DNA of 38,714 bases, from NCBI GenBank assembly GCA_903919075.1, contig CAIXGR010000078.1, forward strand, positions 1 through 38,714, written 5' to 3'. Made by a program: the position numbers and the translations under genes. This stretch comes from an uncultured Bacteroidota bacterium. GTDB lineage: Bacteria; Bacteroidota; Bacteroidia; Chitinophagales; LD1. A model generated the notes under the pieces. It searched no databases. It was not told the origin of the DNA and saw only the letters and a program-made list of their open reading frames with translations. Below are positions 1 to 10,700 of this stretch, piece by piece. The first letter of the stretch is position 1. Every line of letters starts with the position of its first letter.

Positions 1-357
1 CATAGCCGCTATTGACAGCCACATTACTATTATCTCAAACAGCGCTATGCCTGGCTTTTGCCATTTAAAAAAAATAAGGCTCCAGAAAAAATTAAGTATT
101 AGCTGGATTGAAAAAACTATTACTGCGGAAGTAGGAAATGCTGTGCCCGCTTGTTTCAATATAAGATAAAGCGATACACCCATCATTAAATATAACACTG
201 TCCAAACCGGCCCGAAAACATAATTGGGGGGATTGAATGAAGGCTTTATGGCTGTAGCATACCAACCGTTAACAGCTTTAATTGTAAAAATGCCCGATAT
301 TGCTCCAACTGACATGGGAATAGCAATACATATTAAGAATAGAAAGAAATTATTCAT
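1..357 (-). CDS. tspO: TspO/MBR family tryptophan-rich sensory protein, partial (C-terminus outside window)
   Basis: An open frame of 119 codons runs from an ATG at 357 to the left edge without a stop; the codon just before the ATG is TAA, so the start is firm. The visible protein begins with a membrane segment (NNFFLFLICIAIPMSVGAI) and carries the TspO hallmarks: Trp-Tyr followed by KPSFNPPNYVFGPVWT and LYLMMGVSLYL, then helices rich in Trp/Phe such as LILNFFWSLIFF. TspO proteins are about 155-160 residues with five membrane helices and bind porphyrins and related ligands, so roughly three helices and part of the fourth are visible. It is transcribed in the same direction as rpoC but lies beyond the rpoC terminator, so it is probably a separate unit. 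The ligand here is not known. Confidence 0.9.
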   Translation of the reverse strand, partial: MNNFFLFLICIAIPMSVGAISGIFTIKAVNGWYATAIKPSFNPPNYVFGPVWTVLYLMMGVSLYLILKQAGTAFPTSAVIVFSIQLILNFFWSLIFFKWQKPGIALFEIIVMWLSIAAM

Positions 358-393
358 TTACCTGATATTATGTCTTTAAAACAAACTTCAATG

Positions 394-413
394 GTCAAAG
401 TTTAGTCTTTGAC
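394..413. repeat. Inverted repeat in the tspO leader
   Basis: GTCAAAG and CTTTGAC flank the 6-base spacer TTTAGT, 37 bases upstream of the tspO ATG. It has no T-run and is not terminator-like; it could be a regulator site or the base of a leader hairpin. The right part shares 12 bases (TCAAAGACTAAA, read on minus 412-401) with the suf leader at 23266-23277. Function unknown. Confidence 0.45.
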
Positions 414-438
414 TGATAACTTCAATCAACCTGCCAAC

Positions 439-471
439 AAAAAAGCCCTTACGAAATTTCGTAAGGGCTTT
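439..471 (-). terminator. Rho-independent terminator of rpoC
   Basis: Bases 442-471 form a perfect 30-base palindrome (AAAGCCCTTACGAAA and its complement), which can fold into a GC-containing hairpin. On the minus strand it is followed by six T residues (A439-A444 on the plus strand). It lies 30 bases beyond the rpoC stop and before tspO, the expected place for the end of the rpoBC transcript. Confidence 0.85.
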
Positions 472-500
472 GTATTTTAAATCCGGTTAAAGATTTGTGG

Positions 501-3500
501 TTATCCTATTAACTCAACACCACTCTCTTGTTTCTTTTCTGTGCGTTCCAAATCTTCTCTATTCATAACAATTAACTTGTTGAATCTGCGAAGACCTGTT
601 CCTGCTGGTATTTTGTGGCCTACAATTACGTTCTCTTTCAATCCGGCTAAGTAATCTTGCTTAGCACCAATTGATGCTGTGCTTAACACCTTAGTAGTTT
701 CCTGGAACGATGCAGCCGATATCCATGAATAAGTAGATAATGATGCACGGGTAATACCTTGTAAGTGTGGCGAAGCCGTTGCTGGAATAGCATCACGGAA
801 TTCAACCAGTTTTTTATCCGCTCTTCTCAGTATCGAATTCTCTTCGCGGATATTACGCAGGCTTACAATTTGTCCTGGTTTCAAATGTTCTGAATCATCG
901 GCTTGTGTTACCACCTTTTTATCGAACATCTCATCATTCACCGAAAGCAATTCGAATTTTTCTACTGATTCGCCTTCAAGAGATTTAGTATCACCTGGAT
1001 CATCAACAATCATCTTGCCCATCATCTGACGAACAATAACCTCAATGTGCTTATCGTTGATTTTGATACCTTGTAAACGATATACTTCCTGAATTTCATT
1101 TACCAAGTATTCCTGAACTGCAAATGGTCCTTTAATATGCAGAATATCTGTAGGTGTAATTGCACCATCAGAAAGCGGTGTACCGGCACGAACAAAATCC
1201 TGCTCTTGTACCAATATGTGCTTGGAAAGTGGAACTAAGTATTTAGTAATTTCACCATCTCTCGACTCAACAATAATTTCACGATTACCTCTCTTAATAC
1301 CACCAAATCTTACTACACCGTCAATCTCGGCAACAGTTGCAGGATTGCTTGGGTTACGTGCTTCGAACAACTCGGTAACACGTGGAAGACCTCCGGTGAT
1401 ATCCTTCACCTTACCCATTATACGTGGTATCTTCGAAAGAATTTGTCCTTGCTTAACCTGCTCACCATTCTCAACCACGATATGCGCAGCTACCGGTAGA
1501 GTATAAATTTTACCATCCTTGCCGTGCTCAACTACTACCGAAGGTATTTTGGTTTTATCTTTTGATTCAATAATCACCTTTTCGCGGTGGCCTGTTTGCT
1601 CATCCATTTCATCGCGGTAAGTAATGTTTTCGATAATGTGTTCAAATTTCACTTTACCGGCAACTTCCGAAATGATAACGTTGTTGTATGGATCCCACTT
1701 ACAAATCACATCACCTTTTTTCACATGTTTGCCGTCTTTTGCAAACATAGTAGCTCCGTAAGGAATGTGGTTAGAGATAAGTGTTTTATCAGGGTTATCT
1801 TCTTTCACAATTCTCATTTCACCGGTTCTTCCGATAACGATGTTTATTTTTTCGCCATTCTCATCAACCGAAGTAGTTACACGAACACCGTCGAACTGAA
1901 TGATACCATCAAACTTAGCGCGCATTTCGCTTTCAGTAGCACTCATGCTCGCAATACCGCCCACGTGGAAAGTTCTTAGTGTAAGCTGTGTTCCCGGCTC
2001 GCCAATTGACTGTGCTGCAATAATACCTACTGCGTCTCCTTCTTCAGCTAATCTGTTTGTAGCTAAGTTTCTGCCGTAGCATTTTACGCAAACGCCTTTT
2101 CTGCTTTCGCAGGTAAGCACCGAGCGTATTTCAACAGATTCAATGCCTGATTCTGAAATTATTCTTGCAGTTGCTTCATTAATTGCCTGACCGGCTGATG
2201 CCAATAACTCGTCAGTTTCAGGATGGTAAACATCCATTAACGAAGTACGTCCTAATATTCTATCAAACAATGGTTCAACAATATCTTCCTGATCTTTCAA
2301 AGCTGATATGGTGATACCACGTAATGTGCTGCAATCTTCTTCGTTAATAACAACATCTTGCGCAACGTCAACTAAACGACGGGTAAGGTAACCGGCATCG
2401 GCAGTTTTAAGAGCCGTATCGGAAAGACCTTTACGCGCACCGTGTGTAGAGATGAAATACTCTAATACCGAAAGGCCTTCTTTAAAGTTCGCCAAAATCG
2501 GATTCTCGATAACCTCATTACCTGATGAACCAGATTTACGCGGCTTTTGCATTAAACCCCGCATACCCGAAAGCTGCTTGATTTGTTGTTTCGAACCCCG
2601 TGCTCCTGAATCCAACATCATGAAGATGGAGTTGAAGCCTTGCTTATCTTCTGCAATTTGCTTCATCAAGTGATTAGTTAACTGGCTATCGGTAGCTGTC
2701 CAGATATCTACCACCTGGTTAAATCTTTCCTTATCGGTGATAAAGCCCATTTGATAGCTATCGTGAATTTCATCAACTTTTTGTTGTGCTTGTTCAACCA
2801 ATTTATCTTTACTGGTTGGCACCACCACATCACGTAAATTAAAGCTCAAGCCACCTTTAAATGAATAGAAGAAACCAAGCTTCTTAATATCATCCAAAAA
2901 TTTCGCAGTTGTAGGAATGTTAGTTTCAGCAAGAATATTACCGATAACATCTTTCAATTGCTTTTTACCTAACATTTTATTTACATAACCTACTTGCTCA
3001 GGAACTGCCTGGTTGAAGATAAGACGGCCCACTGTAGTTTCAATCAATTTAATAGAAGAAGCGCCTTTGCCTTCTTTTACACGCACACGGCATTTCACCA
3101 CTGCATGAAGTTCAACCTTACCTTCGTTATAAGCTATCAATGCTTCTTCATAACCATAGAATGAAAGCCCTTGCCCTTTCACTACTTCCTCTTTAGTGCT
3201 TCTCTTTTCCTTGGTCATGTAGTAAAGACCAAGAACCATGTCCTGAGAAGGAAGTGTAATAGGTGTTCCGTTTTGCGGGTTCAAAATGTTGTGCGAAGCT
3301 AACATTAGCAATTGTGCTTCAATAATAGCGGCATTGCTAAGTGGTACGTGCACGGCCATTTGGTCACCGTCAAAATCGGCGTTGAATGCTGTACAAACCA
3401 GCGGGTGCAATTGAATAGCTTTACCTTCAATCAACTTAGGCAAGAAAGCCTGAATTGATAAACGGTGAAGTGTCGGCGCACGGTTCAACATTACCGGATG

Positions 3501-4835
3501 GCCTTTCAATATATTTTCAAGAATATCCCAAATAACCGGTTCTTTCTTATCAACTAATTTCTTAGCCGATTTTACGGTCTTTACAATACCCCTTTCAATT
3601 AGTTTACGAATAATAAACGGCTTGAATAACTCTGCTGCCATATCTTTTGGCAAACCGCACTCATGCAATTTCAACTCAGGGCCTACAACGATTACCGAAC
3701 GGCCTGAATAATCAACACGTTTACCTAACAAGTTCTGACGGAAACGTCCTTGTTTACCTTTCAATACATCTGAAAGGGATTTCAATGCACGTCCACCTTC
3801 AGCTTTTACCGCGTTTGATTTACGAGAGTTATCGAACAATGAGTCGATAGCTTCTTGTAGCATACGCTTCTCGTTACGCAAAATTACTTCCGGTGCTTTA
3901 ATTTCAAGAAGTCTCTTTAAACGGTTGTTACGTATAATTACTCTTCTGTATAAGTCATTCAAATCAGATGATGCAAAACGGCCACCATCCAAAGGAACTA
4001 ACGGACGCAACTCAGGTGGAATAACAGGCAGAAACTGCACTACCATCCACTCTGGTTTATTTTCAATATGCTCATTTGCTTCGCGGAACATTTCCACCAC
4101 GCTCAAACGCTTTAAAGCTTCTGCTTTACGTTGGCGCGAAGTTTCGTTAGCTGCACCGTTACGCAATTGGTAAGAAAGGTCATCCAAGTTAATTCTTGAA
4201 AGAAGTTCCTTAACAGCCTCCGCTCCCATTTTCGCAATAAACTTATTAGGGTCGGTATCTTCAAGCAGGTGGTTGTTTTTCAACTCCTCTGCTTCAAGCG
4301 CTGAAAGATATTCTTCTTCGCTCATCAGGTCCAAGTAAGCTACATTTCTGCGCTCCTCGCCTTTCTCAGTCATCAGGTCAACACCGGATGCAGCTTTTCC
4401 TGGCTGAACTACCACATACTTTTCATAATAAATAATGCTCTCTAATTTTTTAGAGCTAATGCCCAACAAATAACCGATTTTATTAGGCAACGATTTAAAA
4501 TACCAGATATGCACTACCGGTACGGTCAACTTAATGTGGCCCATACGCTCGCGACGCACTTTCTTCTCGGTTACTTCAACACCGCAACGGTCGCACACAA
4601 TGCCTTTGTAGCGTATTCTTTTGTATTTACCACAGTAGCATTCGTAATCTTTAGTAGGGCCGAAAACGCGCTCGCAGAACAAACCTTCCATTTCGGGTTT
4701 GTAAGTACGGTAGTTAATGGTTTCCGGTTTTTTTATTTCTCCGTTACTTCTGCCAAGTATCGCATCAGGCGAAGCCAGCATGATAGTAATTTTCGAGAAA
4801 TCTGCTCTTTGCTTTTGCTCTTTTCTAAATGCCAT
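501..4835 (-). CDS. rpoC: DNA-directed RNA polymerase subunit beta'
   Basis: 1444-residue largest catalytic subunit of RNA polymerase. The N-terminal zinc ribbon is visible (Cys66, Cys68, Cys81, Cys84 around [20 protein letters not shown]). The catalytic Mg-binding motif NADFDGDQ is at about 485-492, preceded by the [18 protein letters not shown] region, and the second zinc site ([11 protein letters not shown]) is in the C-terminal half, followed by the trigger-loop region [17 protein letters not shown] chose the ATG at 4835 (product starting MAFRKEQK), as is usual in Bacteroidota. The frame stays open 16 codons further to a TTG at 4883, but the ATG has AAAAGGAA just upstream and matches the family N-terminus. 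It lies 95 bases after rpoB on the same strand and is presumably co-transcribed from the rpoB promoter. Confidence 0.98.
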   Translation of the reverse strand: MAFRKEQKQRADFSKITIMLASPDAILGRSNGEIKKPETINYRTYKPEMEGLFCERVFGPTKDYECYCGKYKRIRYKGIVCDRCGVEVTEKKVRRERMGHIKLTVPVVHIWYFKSLPNKIGYLLGISSKKLESIIYYEKYVVVQPGKAASGVDLMTEKGEERRNVAYLDLMSEEEYLSALEAEELKNNHLLEDTDPNKFIAKMGAEAVKELLSRINLDDLSYQLRNGAANETSRQRKAEALKRLSVVEMFREANEHIENKPEWMVVQFLPVIPPELRPLVPLDGGRFASSDLNDLYRRVIIRNNRLKRLLEIKAPEVILRNEKRMLQEAIDSLFDNSRKSNAVKAEGGRALKSLSDVLKGKQGRFRQNLLGKRVDYSGRSVIVVGPELKLHECGLPKDMAAELFKPFIIRKLIERGIVKTVKSAKKLVDKKEPVIWDILENILKGHPVMLNRAPTLHRLSIQAFLPKLIEGKAIQLHPLVCTAFNADFDGDQMAVHVPLSNAAIIEAQLLMLASHNILNPQNGTPITLPSQDMVLGLYYMTKEKRSTKEEVVKGQGLSFYGYEEALIAYNEGKVELHAVVKCRVRVKEGKGASSIKLIETTVGRLIFNQAVPEQVGYVNKMLGKKQLKDVIGNILAETNIPTTAKFLDDIKKLGFFYSFKGGLSFNLRDVVVPTSKDKLVEQAQQKVDEIHDSYQMGFITDKERFNQVVDIWTATDSQLTNHLMKQIAEDKQGFNSIFMMLDSGARGSKQQIKQLSGMRGLMQKPRKSGSSGNEVIENPILANFKEGLSVLEYFISTHGARKGLSDTALKTADAGYLTRRLVDVAQDVVINEEDCSTLRGITISALKDQEDIVEPLFDRILGRTSLMDVYHPETDELLASAGQAINEATARIISESGIESVEIRSVLTCESRKGVCVKCYGRNLATNRLAEEGDAVGIIAAQSIGEPGTQLTLRTFHVGGIASMSATESEMRAKFDGIIQFDGVRVTTSVDENGEKINIVIGRTGEMRIVKEDNPDKTLISNHIPYGATMFAKDGKHVKKGDVICKWDPYNNVIISEVAGKVKFEHIIENITYRDEMDEQTGHREKVIIESKDKTKIPSVVVEHGKDGKIYTLPVAAHIVVENGEQVKQGQILSKIPRIMGKVKDITGGLPRVTELFEARNPSNPATVAEIDGVVRFGGIKRGNREIIVESRDGEITKYLVPLSKHILVQEQDFVRAGTPLSDGAITPTDILHIKGPFAVQEYLVNEIQEVYRLQGIKINDKHIEVIVRQMMGKMIVDDPGDTKSLEGESVEKFELLSVNDEMFDKKVVTQADDSEHLKPGQIVSLRNIREENSILRRADKKLVEFRDAIPATASPHLQGITRASLSTYSWISAASFQETTKVLSTASIGAKQDYLAGLKENVIVGHKIPAGTGLRRFNKLIVMNREDLERTEKKQESGVELIG

Positions 4836-4898
4836 AGAGTTCCTTTTATTTAATGGTGTTTTTTCTTCAAAAAAATTCTCCAAACAATCTGCGTCTTA

Positions 4899-4921
4899 AA
4901 TCTCTACACCGGGCAGAGATT
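4899..4921 (-). other. Small hairpin between rpoB and rpoC
   Basis: AATCTCT and AGAGATT pair around a 9-base loop, 10 bases after the rpoB stop and 64 before the rpoC ATG. There is no T-run, so it is more likely an RNA processing or stability element than a terminator. Direct observation of the repeat only; function inferred. Confidence 0.35.
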
Positions 4922-4930
4922 CAAAGAAGC

Positions 4931-7900
4931 TTAATCAAACTTCAAGTCTAAAGCTAAACCTCTTAATTCGTGCATCAATACGTTGAACGATTCAGGTATT
5001 CCGGCCTCAGGTAAATTATCGCCCTTCACAATTGCTTCGTAAGTTTTTGCGCGGCCAATAATATCATCCGACTTAACAGTAAGCAATTCCTGCAATACTG
5101 CAGATGCACCGTAAGCCTCGATAGCCCAAACCTCCATCTCACCAAAACGCTGACCACCGAATTGTGCTTTACCACCCAATGGTTGTTGTGTAATAAGTGA
5201 GTAAGGCCCGATAGAACGTGCGTGCATTTTATCGTCAACCATGTGAATCAGCTTCAACATATAGATGATACCTACAGTTGTAGGCTGGTGGAAACGCTCA
5301 CCTGTTTCGCCATCATATAAGTAAGTAGAGCCTAATTGTGGTAAGCCTGCCTTAGCAATGTATTGTTGAATTTCGTCCAATGATGCTCCGTCGAAAATTG
5401 GGGTAGCAAATTTTGCGCCCAGTTTCTGACCGGCCCATGCCAATACTGTTTCATAAATCTGACCCAGGTTCATACGCGAAGGTACGCCTAGTGGATTCAA
5501 TACAATATCAACCGGTGTTCCATCTTCCAGGAACGGCATATCTTCTGCACGAACTATTTTAGCAACAATACCTTTGTTACCGTGGCGGCCCGCCATTTTA
5601 TCGCCCACTTTCAGTTTACGTTTTTTAGCAACATAAACTTTAGCCAATTTCAATACACCTGATGGCAATTCATCGCCAATAGAAATATTGAATTTTTCAC
5701 GTTTAAACTTACCGGTCTCTTCATTTGCACGGATGTTGTAGTTGTGCAAAATCATTTTAACCAGTTTGTTTACGTCTTCGTCTTTGGTCCAGTTGTTTCC
5801 ATCAGTTACCTGATAGTCCAAATCCAAAAGAACCTTAGCTGTATATTTTGTTCCCTTGCTGATTAGTTCTTCCTTATAAATGGTTTGAACACCGGTGCTT
5901 ACTTTACCAGTTAATACGGTCATTAACTTATCAACTAAGTTGCCTTTTATTTCGCTTACTCTCTTCTCGTGATCTTTATCTAATTTCTCAAGCAGCGTTT
6001 TTTCTTTAGCCTTCGAAGTTTTATCCTTCTTAGCACGTGCAAACAATTTTTTGCTGATAACTGTACCTTCAATACTAGGTGGTACTTTAAGCGATGCATC
6101 TTTCACATCACCGGCTTTGTCACCGAAGATGGCACGCAATAGTTTTTCTTCAGGTGTAGGATCAGTTTCTCCTTTAGGCGTAATTTTTCCAATCAGGATA
6201 TCACCTTCTCTTACTCTTGCGCCAACGCGAATAATACCGTTGTCATCCAAATCCTTTGTAGCTTCTTCCGAAACGTTAGGTATATCTGGTGTCAATTCTT
6301 CTTCACCTAATTTGGTATCGCGCACTTCCAATTCAAATTCTTCAACATGTATTGAAGTGAACACGTCATCGCGCACAACTCTTTCAGAAATTACGATAGC
6401 ATCCTCGAAGTTGTAACCTTTCCAAGGCATGAACGCCACCTTTAGGTTAGCACCTAAAGCCAACTCACCATTTTGTGTAGCAAACCCTTCGCAAAGAATT
6501 TGTCCTTTACCAACTCTCTGGCCTTTCTTAACGATAGGCTTTAAGTTAATACAGGTGCTCTGGTTTGTTTTCAAGAACTTCGAAAGGTTATATACTACTT
6601 TATCATCTTTAAATGATACCAGTTTTTCTTCTTCTGTTCTGTCGTATTTAATAATGATTTGTTGTGCATCAACAAACTCTACTGTTCCATCTCTTTCAGC
6701 ATTTACCAGGTTACGAGAGTCAACAGCAACTTTTGCTTCAAGGCCTGTTCCTACTATTGGAGCTTGTGGCTTCAATAATGGCACTGCCTGACGTTGCATG
6801 TTCGAACCCATCAAGGCACGGTTCGCATCATCATGCTCCAAGAAAGGAATCAACGATGCGGAAACACCCACAATCTGGTTTGGTGCTACGTCCATGTATT
6901 GAACTTCATTAGGCTCAAGAATTGGGAAGTCGCCTTGAAAACGCGATTTAATTTTATCGGTTTTAAAGTTTCCTTTTTCATCTAAGCCTACGTTGCTCTG
7001 TGCTATTTTTACAAAGTCTTCTTCTTCTGCCGTCAAAAACTCTACTTTGCCTTTCAGGTTTACTCTGCCCTTATCTACCTTACGGTATGGGGTTTCAATA
7101 AAGCCCATTTTGTTCACCTTAGCGTGAACGCAAAGTGTAGATATCAAACCGATATTTGGTCCTTCCGGTGTTTCAATGGTGCAAAGACGGCCGTAGTGCG
7201 AATAATGCACGTCACGAACCTCAAAGCCTGCACGCTCTCTCGAAAGACCGCCGGGCCCTAATGCCGATACCCTTCTCTTATTAGTAATCTCAGCCAAAGG
7301 ATTAGTTTGGTCTAAGAATTGAGAAAGTTGTGATGTTCCGAAGAATGAATTGATAACAGATGAAAGTGTTCTTGCGTTGATCAAATCAACCGGTGTAAAC
7401 ACTTCATTGTCGCGCACGTTCATACGCTCACGAATAGTACGAGCCATACGCGCTAAACCTACTCCGAATTGAGAGTATAGTTGTTCGCCTACAGTTCTAA
7501 CTCTTCTGTTGCTCAAGTGGTCAATATCATCAATTTCCGCACGTTGGTTAGAAAGGTTAACCAGGTATTTTACGATAGCGATGATGTCGGTTTTGGTAAG
7601 AACTTTAGTGTCCATATCAATATCCAACTCCAGTTTCTTATTGATTTTGTAACGACCTACTTCACCTAAATCATAACGCTTATCGCTAAAAAATAATTTT
7701 TCAATGATTCCGCGTGCTGTTTCTTCATCAGGTGGTTCAGAACCGCGCAATTGTTTGTAGATATGGTTCAACGCCTCAATTTCTGAGTTTGAAGTATCTT
7801 TATTAAGGGTATTGAAGATGATTGAATAATCAGCAGCCTGAACATCCTTGTGTGCAAAAATACTCTTAACACCAGATTCAATAATCTGTGCTATGTTCTC

Positions 7901-8743
7901 TTCGTCAATTATAGTATCACGCTCTAACAATACTTCGTTACGCTCAATCGAAACTACTTCACCGGTATCTTCATCCACAAAATCTTCCATCCATGTTTTA
8001 AGAACACGAGCAGCTAATTTTTTGCCGATAGCTTTTGAAGCATTTTTCTTGGTAATTTCAATCTCATCTGCCAATTCGAACAAGGTCAAAATATCCTTAT
8101 CTGAATCGTAACCTACCGCACGTAAAAGCATAGTAACCGGGAATTTTTTCTTCCGGTCGATGTATGCATACATTACGTTATTAATATCTGTTGCAAACTC
8201 CATCCAGGCGCCTTTAAAAGGAATAACCCGTGCAGAGTAAATTTTAGTTCCATTCGGGTGGAAAGACTGGCCGAAGAATACACCCGGGCTTCTGTGTAAT
8301 TGCGATACAATAACACGCTCAGCACCGTTAATAATAAATGTTCCTTTCGGGGTCATGTAAGGGATATTACCCAAAAACACATCCTGAACGATGGTTTTGA
8401 AATCGATGTGCTCAGGATCGTTACACGAAAGTTTCAACTTAGCCTTTAAAGGCACACAATAAGTTAAACCTCTTTCAATACACTCGTCGATAGTATACCG
8501 AGGAGGATCAACGAAGTAATCAATAAACTCCAACACGAAAATGTTCCGGGTATCGGTAATCGGAAAATTCTCTCTGAACACCTGGTACAAACCTTCACTA
8601 CTACGGTTTTCCGGAGTAGTTTCGAGTTGAATAAACTCTTTGTATGTTTCTAATTGGATGTCGAGCAGATCCGGTTGTTCATCAGGAAGTTTAATTTTAC
8701 CAAAGTTGATTCTTTCAGCGCTTTTCTTGAGGATTTCTGCCAT
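4931..8743 (-). CDS. rpoB: DNA-directed RNA polymerase subunit beta
   Basis: 1270-residue second-largest subunit of RNA polymerase, starting at an ATG at 8743 ([16 protein letters not shown]). Conserved blocks are in order: the lobe region with [15 protein letters not shown] near 143-157; the rifampicin pocket [19 protein letters not shown] near 469-487, then [12 protein letters not shown]; the [12 protein letters not shown] block near 522; and the C-terminal [12 protein letters not shown] and [18 protein letters not shown] blocks, where beta contacts beta'. The residue matching E. coli His526 is Asn488 (codon at 7282-7280), discussed in the findings. The gene is unusual in not following rplJ-rplL: the upstream neighbour is a marR gene 283 bases away, and a good promoter lies in that gap. 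Confidence 0.98.
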   Translation of the reverse strand: MAEILKKSAERINFGKIKLPDEQPDLLDIQLETYKEFIQLETTPENRSSEGLYQVFRENFPITDTRNIFVLEFIDYFVDPPRYTIDECIERGLTYCVPLKAKLKLSCNDPEHIDFKTIVQDVFLGNIPYMTPKGTFIINGAERVIVSQLHRSPGVFFGQSFHPNGTKIYSARVIPFKGAWMEFATDINNVMYAYIDRKKKFPVTMLLRAVGYDSDKDILTLFELADEIEITKKNASKAIGKKLAARVLKTWMEDFVDEDTGEVVSIERNEVLLERDTIIDEENIAQIIESGVKSIFAHKDVQAADYSIIFNTLNKDTSNSEIEALNHIYKQLRGSEPPDEETARGIIEKLFFSDKRYDLGEVGRYKINKKLELDIDMDTKVLTKTDIIAIVKYLVNLSNQRAEIDDIDHLSNRRVRTVGEQLYSQFGVGLARMARTIRERMNVRDNEVFTPVDLINARTLSSVINSFFGTSQLSQFLDQTNPLAEITNKRRVSALGPGGLSRERAGFEVRDVHYSHYGRLCTIETPEGPNIGLISTLCVHAKVNKMGFIETPYRKVDKGRVNLKGKVEFLTAEEEDFVKIAQSNVGLDEKGNFKTDKIKSRFQGDFPILEPNEVQYMDVAPNQIVGVSASLIPFLEHDDANRALMGSNMQRQAVPLLKPQAPIVGTGLEAKVAVDSRNLVNAERDGTVEFVDAQQIIIKYDRTEEEKLVSFKDDKVVYNLSKFLKTNQSTCINLKPIVKKGQRVGKGQILCEGFATQNGELALGANLKVAFMPWKGYNFEDAIVISERVVRDDVFTSIHVEEFELEVRDTKLGEEELTPDIPNVSEEATKDLDDNGIIRVGARVREGDILIGKITPKGETDPTPEEKLLRAIFGDKAGDVKDASLKVPPSIEGTVISKKLFARAKKDKTSKAKEKTLLEKLDKDHEKRVSEIKGNLVDKLMTVLTGKVSTGVQTIYKEELISKGTKYTAKVLLDLDYQVTDGNNWTKDEDVNKLVKMILHNYNIRANEETGKFKREKFNISIGDELPSGVLKLAKVYVAKKRKLKVGDKMAGRHGNKGIVAKIVRAEDMPFLEDGTPVDIVLNPLGVPSRMNLGQIYETVLAWAGQKLGAKFATPIFDGASLDEIQQYIAKAGLPQLGSTYLYDGETGERFHQPTTVGIIYMLKLIHMVDDKMHARSIGPYSLITQQPLGGKAQFGGQRFGEMEVWAIEAYGASAVLQELLTVKSDDIIGRAKTYEAIVKGDNLPEAGIPESFNVLMHELRGLALDLKFD

Positions 8744-8891
8744 GGTGTTTATAATTAAGTTATGGTTCTACTACTTTTAATACATAAAATACAAAATAAC
8801 AGGTGTTCTTACTTTTCTTTAAAAGAGAGAAAAACCCTTGTCAATCAGCATTTTAGTAAAAATTTTGGAACCGGTTTTGCAAAACGGATGG

Positions 8892-8923
8892 CAAAGATAG
8901 CAATTTTGCTGCCAGAAATGCAA
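8892..8923 (-). promoter_or_regulatory. Predicted promoter of rpoBC
   Basis: On the minus strand the -7 box TATCTTTG (8899-8892) matches the Bacteroidota consensus TAnnTTTG, and TTG (8923-8921) sits 21 bases upstream as the -33 element. Transcription would begin near 8886, giving an rpoB leader of about 140 bases. A 12-base palindrome, GTTTTGCAAAAC (8874-8885), lies at the expected first transcribed bases and could serve as an operator or an early hairpin. The leader otherwise shows no reading frame. Confidence 0.65.
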
Positions 8924-9026
8924 TAAATGCTGAGAAAATCTAAAATAGGCTAATTTTAACAAAATTAAGATTCGGATTTAATTGATGATTTTAAGCAGGT
9001 TTCACAAAATTAAGGCGCAGATGGCA

Positions 9027-9527
9027 TTATTTTTTGTCCGCAACCTCATTTTTCTCGCATTCCAGTATCCCTTCGGTTAATTCTGATAAAATATCTATTA
9101 GCTGGGCGGTTTTCTTCTTGCCTATAATATCGTTAAACTTCTGTTCCAAATTTTTCGAACATGAATTGAAATAAATAATAAAATCAACCCCACTTTTTGA
9201 TATGGAAATAATTTTGGCCCTCGAATCATCGGGGTCAGGTTGAACATCAACTACGCCGCGCTTTACCAAATCATTTACCATTTTACTCATGGCCTGTTTA
9301 CTTACACGCGCTTTTTTAGCAAGTTCATTATTATTAATTGCCTCTAAACCTATAATACTTATCAGTCTTAAATGTTCAGGTCGTATCTCGTGCCAACCAT
9401 CTTCATGCCACCTCTTTAATGCCCACTCATTAAAGTGCCGGTGCGTTATATATATAAGACGCCCCAGGTTACGTTTGCGCTTTTGCATGTAATCCTCTAA
9501 TCTGTCTTTTGAGCCTTTGTCAAGCAT
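9027..9527 (-). CDS. MarR-family transcriptional regulator
   Basis: 166 residues from an ATG at 9527. The middle has a winged helix-turn-helix of MarR type: the helix before the recognition helix reads NNNELAKKARVSKQAMSK, then MVNDLVKRGVVDVQPDPDDSR, where the last part is the typical MarR wing with the conserved Asp-Asp-Ser-Arg. The N- and C-terminal helices would form the dimer interface. MarR proteins repress nearby genes and are released by small ligands. This gene is divergent from an EmrAB-TolC-like efflux operon, and a GTCAA/TTGAC operator in between overlaps both promoters, so it most likely represses the pump and itself. The ligand cannot be read from sequence. It lies upstream of rpoB on the same strand; whether transcripts read through into rpoBC is unknown. 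Confidence 0.92.
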   Translation of the reverse strand: MLDKGSKDRLEDYMQKRKRNLGRLIYITHRHFNEWALKRWHEDGWHEIRPEHLRLISIIGLEAINNNELAKKARVSKQAMSKMVNDLVKRGVVDVQPDPDDSRAKIISISKSGVDFIIYFNSCSKNLEQKFNDIIGKKKTAQLIDILSELTEGILECEKNEVADKK

Positions 9528-9560
9528 GGCTTAAAATTTTATTGCCTTTAATTCGTCATG

Positions 9561-9624
9561 CAAATATAACAAAAAAAAATTTAGTCAACTCTCTTGACAA
9601 TTTAGTCAACTTAGTTTACGTTTG
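9561..9624. promoter_or_regulatory. Divergent marR/efflux promoters with overlapping operator
   Basis: Minus-strand promoter of marR: -7 box TATATTTG (9568-9561) and TTG (9588-9586), spacing 17. Plus-strand promoter of the efflux operon: TTG (9594-9596) and -7 box TACGTTTG (9617-9624), spacing 20. The operator candidate is GTCAA (9584-9588), N5, TTGAC (9594-9598), a perfect inverted repeat, followed by another GTCAA (9605-9609). The 11-mer TTTAGTCAACT occurs at 9580 and 9601, exactly 21 bases (two helix turns) apart. Both -33 elements lie inside the repeat, so one bound regulator could block both promoters. Sites are seen in the sequence; MarR binding is inferred. Confidence 0.7.
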
Positions 9625-9643
9625 CACCTTCAAATCAAAAAAC

Positions 9644-10687
9644 ATGGCAGAAGAAAAAGAAAAAGCGAGTCCTAAAACCATTGTGTTCAGAGTAATACTG
9701 ATAGGCGCCTTATTAGTTGGTGGCTATTTCGGAGGCAAAAAAATCTATTATGAACTTCACCATGAAAGTACTGACAATGCTGAGGTGGAAGCACGTATGG
9801 TTCCCATTCTTCCCCGTGTTTCCGGATATATCAAAAAATTGCATGTAGAAGACTATGCGGCTGTAAAAAAAGACAGCCTGCTGGTGGAAATAGATGATGC
9901 TGAACTGCAATTACAGTTATCTGAAATGGAAGCCGACCTTGCACAAGCCGAAACAGATATTACAAATGCACATGCTTCTATTACTAATACCCAAGCATCG
10001 TACGAATCAAGTAAATCTAATCTTGATGTGGCACAAAGCAGAAAGGATAAAGCCCAACAAGATTATCAGCGCGACCTGAATTTATTTCATGATGGGGCTA
10101 TTACCAAAAAACAATTAGACGATTCAAAATCGAACCAGGATGTGGTTGAAAAACAATATACCTCTGCAAAAAATGATGTGGCAGTAGCACAAACCAAAAT
10201 GGGCGTAATTAACGCGCAGCTTAAAAAGGCCGAATCAACCATTCAAATTAAGAAAGTAAATATTGAACAGCAAAAACTGAAACTGACTTATACTAAAATA
10301 TATGCCCCTTGCGATGGCAAGGTAGGTAAACGAAATGTTGACGAAGGCCAATTTGTACAAGCCGGCTCACCTTTATTTACGGTAATAAATAATGAAGATT
10401 TCTGGGTAGTAGCCAATTATAAAGAAACGCAGGTTGAACACATTGCACTGGGTAAAAAGGTAGAAATTATAATGGACGCTTACCCCGGTATAAAAATGAA
10501 GGGAACAGTATCTTCATTCTCCGATGCTACCGGTGCCCGGTTCTCGCTTTTGCCACCTGATAATGCCACCGGCAACTTTGTAAAAGTAACCCAGCGTTTG
10601 CCTATACGCATTGAAATTGATAGTGCTGAGAACTATAAAAATATTTTGCGTGCTGGTATGAGTGTTTATGTATCGGCCCCATATTAA
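9644..10687 (+). CDS. HlyD/EmrA-family periplasmic adaptor (membrane fusion protein)
   Basis: 347 residues. I chose the ATG at 9644 (MAEEKEKASPKTIVFRV), about 14 bases after the predicted transcription start; the frame is open to a TTG at 9509, but that lies upstream of the promoter. A single N-terminal membrane anchor (VILIGALLVGGYFGG) is followed by the biotinyl-lipoyl half-motif RVSGYIKKLHVEDYAAVKKDSLLVEIDD. A long alpha-helical hairpin of about 100-220 follows, rich in Gln/Ala/Lys, then the second lipoyl half (IYAPCDGKVGKRNVDEGQFV) and a beta-barrel domain ending at AGMSVYVSAPY. It bridges the inner-membrane pump and the outer-membrane channel. The next gene is 13 bases downstream, and the three genes form one operon. 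Confidence 0.94.
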   Translation: MAEEKEKASPKTIVFRVILIGALLVGGYFGGKKIYYELHHESTDNAEVEARMVPILPRVSGYIKKLHVEDYAAVKKDSLLVEIDDAELQLQLSEMEADLAQAETDITNAHASITNTQASYESSKSNLDVAQSRKDKAQQDYQRDLNLFHDGAITKKQLDDSKSNQDVVEKQYTSAKNDVAVAQTKMGVINAQLKKAESTIQIKKVNIEQQKLKLTYTKIYAPCDGKVGKRNVDEGQFVQAGSPLFTVINNEDFWVVANYKETQVEHIALGKKVEIIMDAYPGIKMKGTVSSFSDATGARFSLLPPDNATGNFVKVTQRLPIRIEIDSAENYKNILRAGMSVYVSAPY

Positions 10688-10700
10688 ATAAAAAACACCG

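Noticed and set aside
1216-4899. Several plus-strand open frames inside rpoC
   Set aside because: They lie antisense to highly conserved rpoC codons; their composition reflects the opposite strand.
9509-9643. Longer version of the HlyD-type protein starting at TTG 9509
   Set aside because: That start lies upstream of the predicted promoter and overlaps the marR start; the ATG at 9644 gives the normal short cytoplasmic tail before the membrane anchor.
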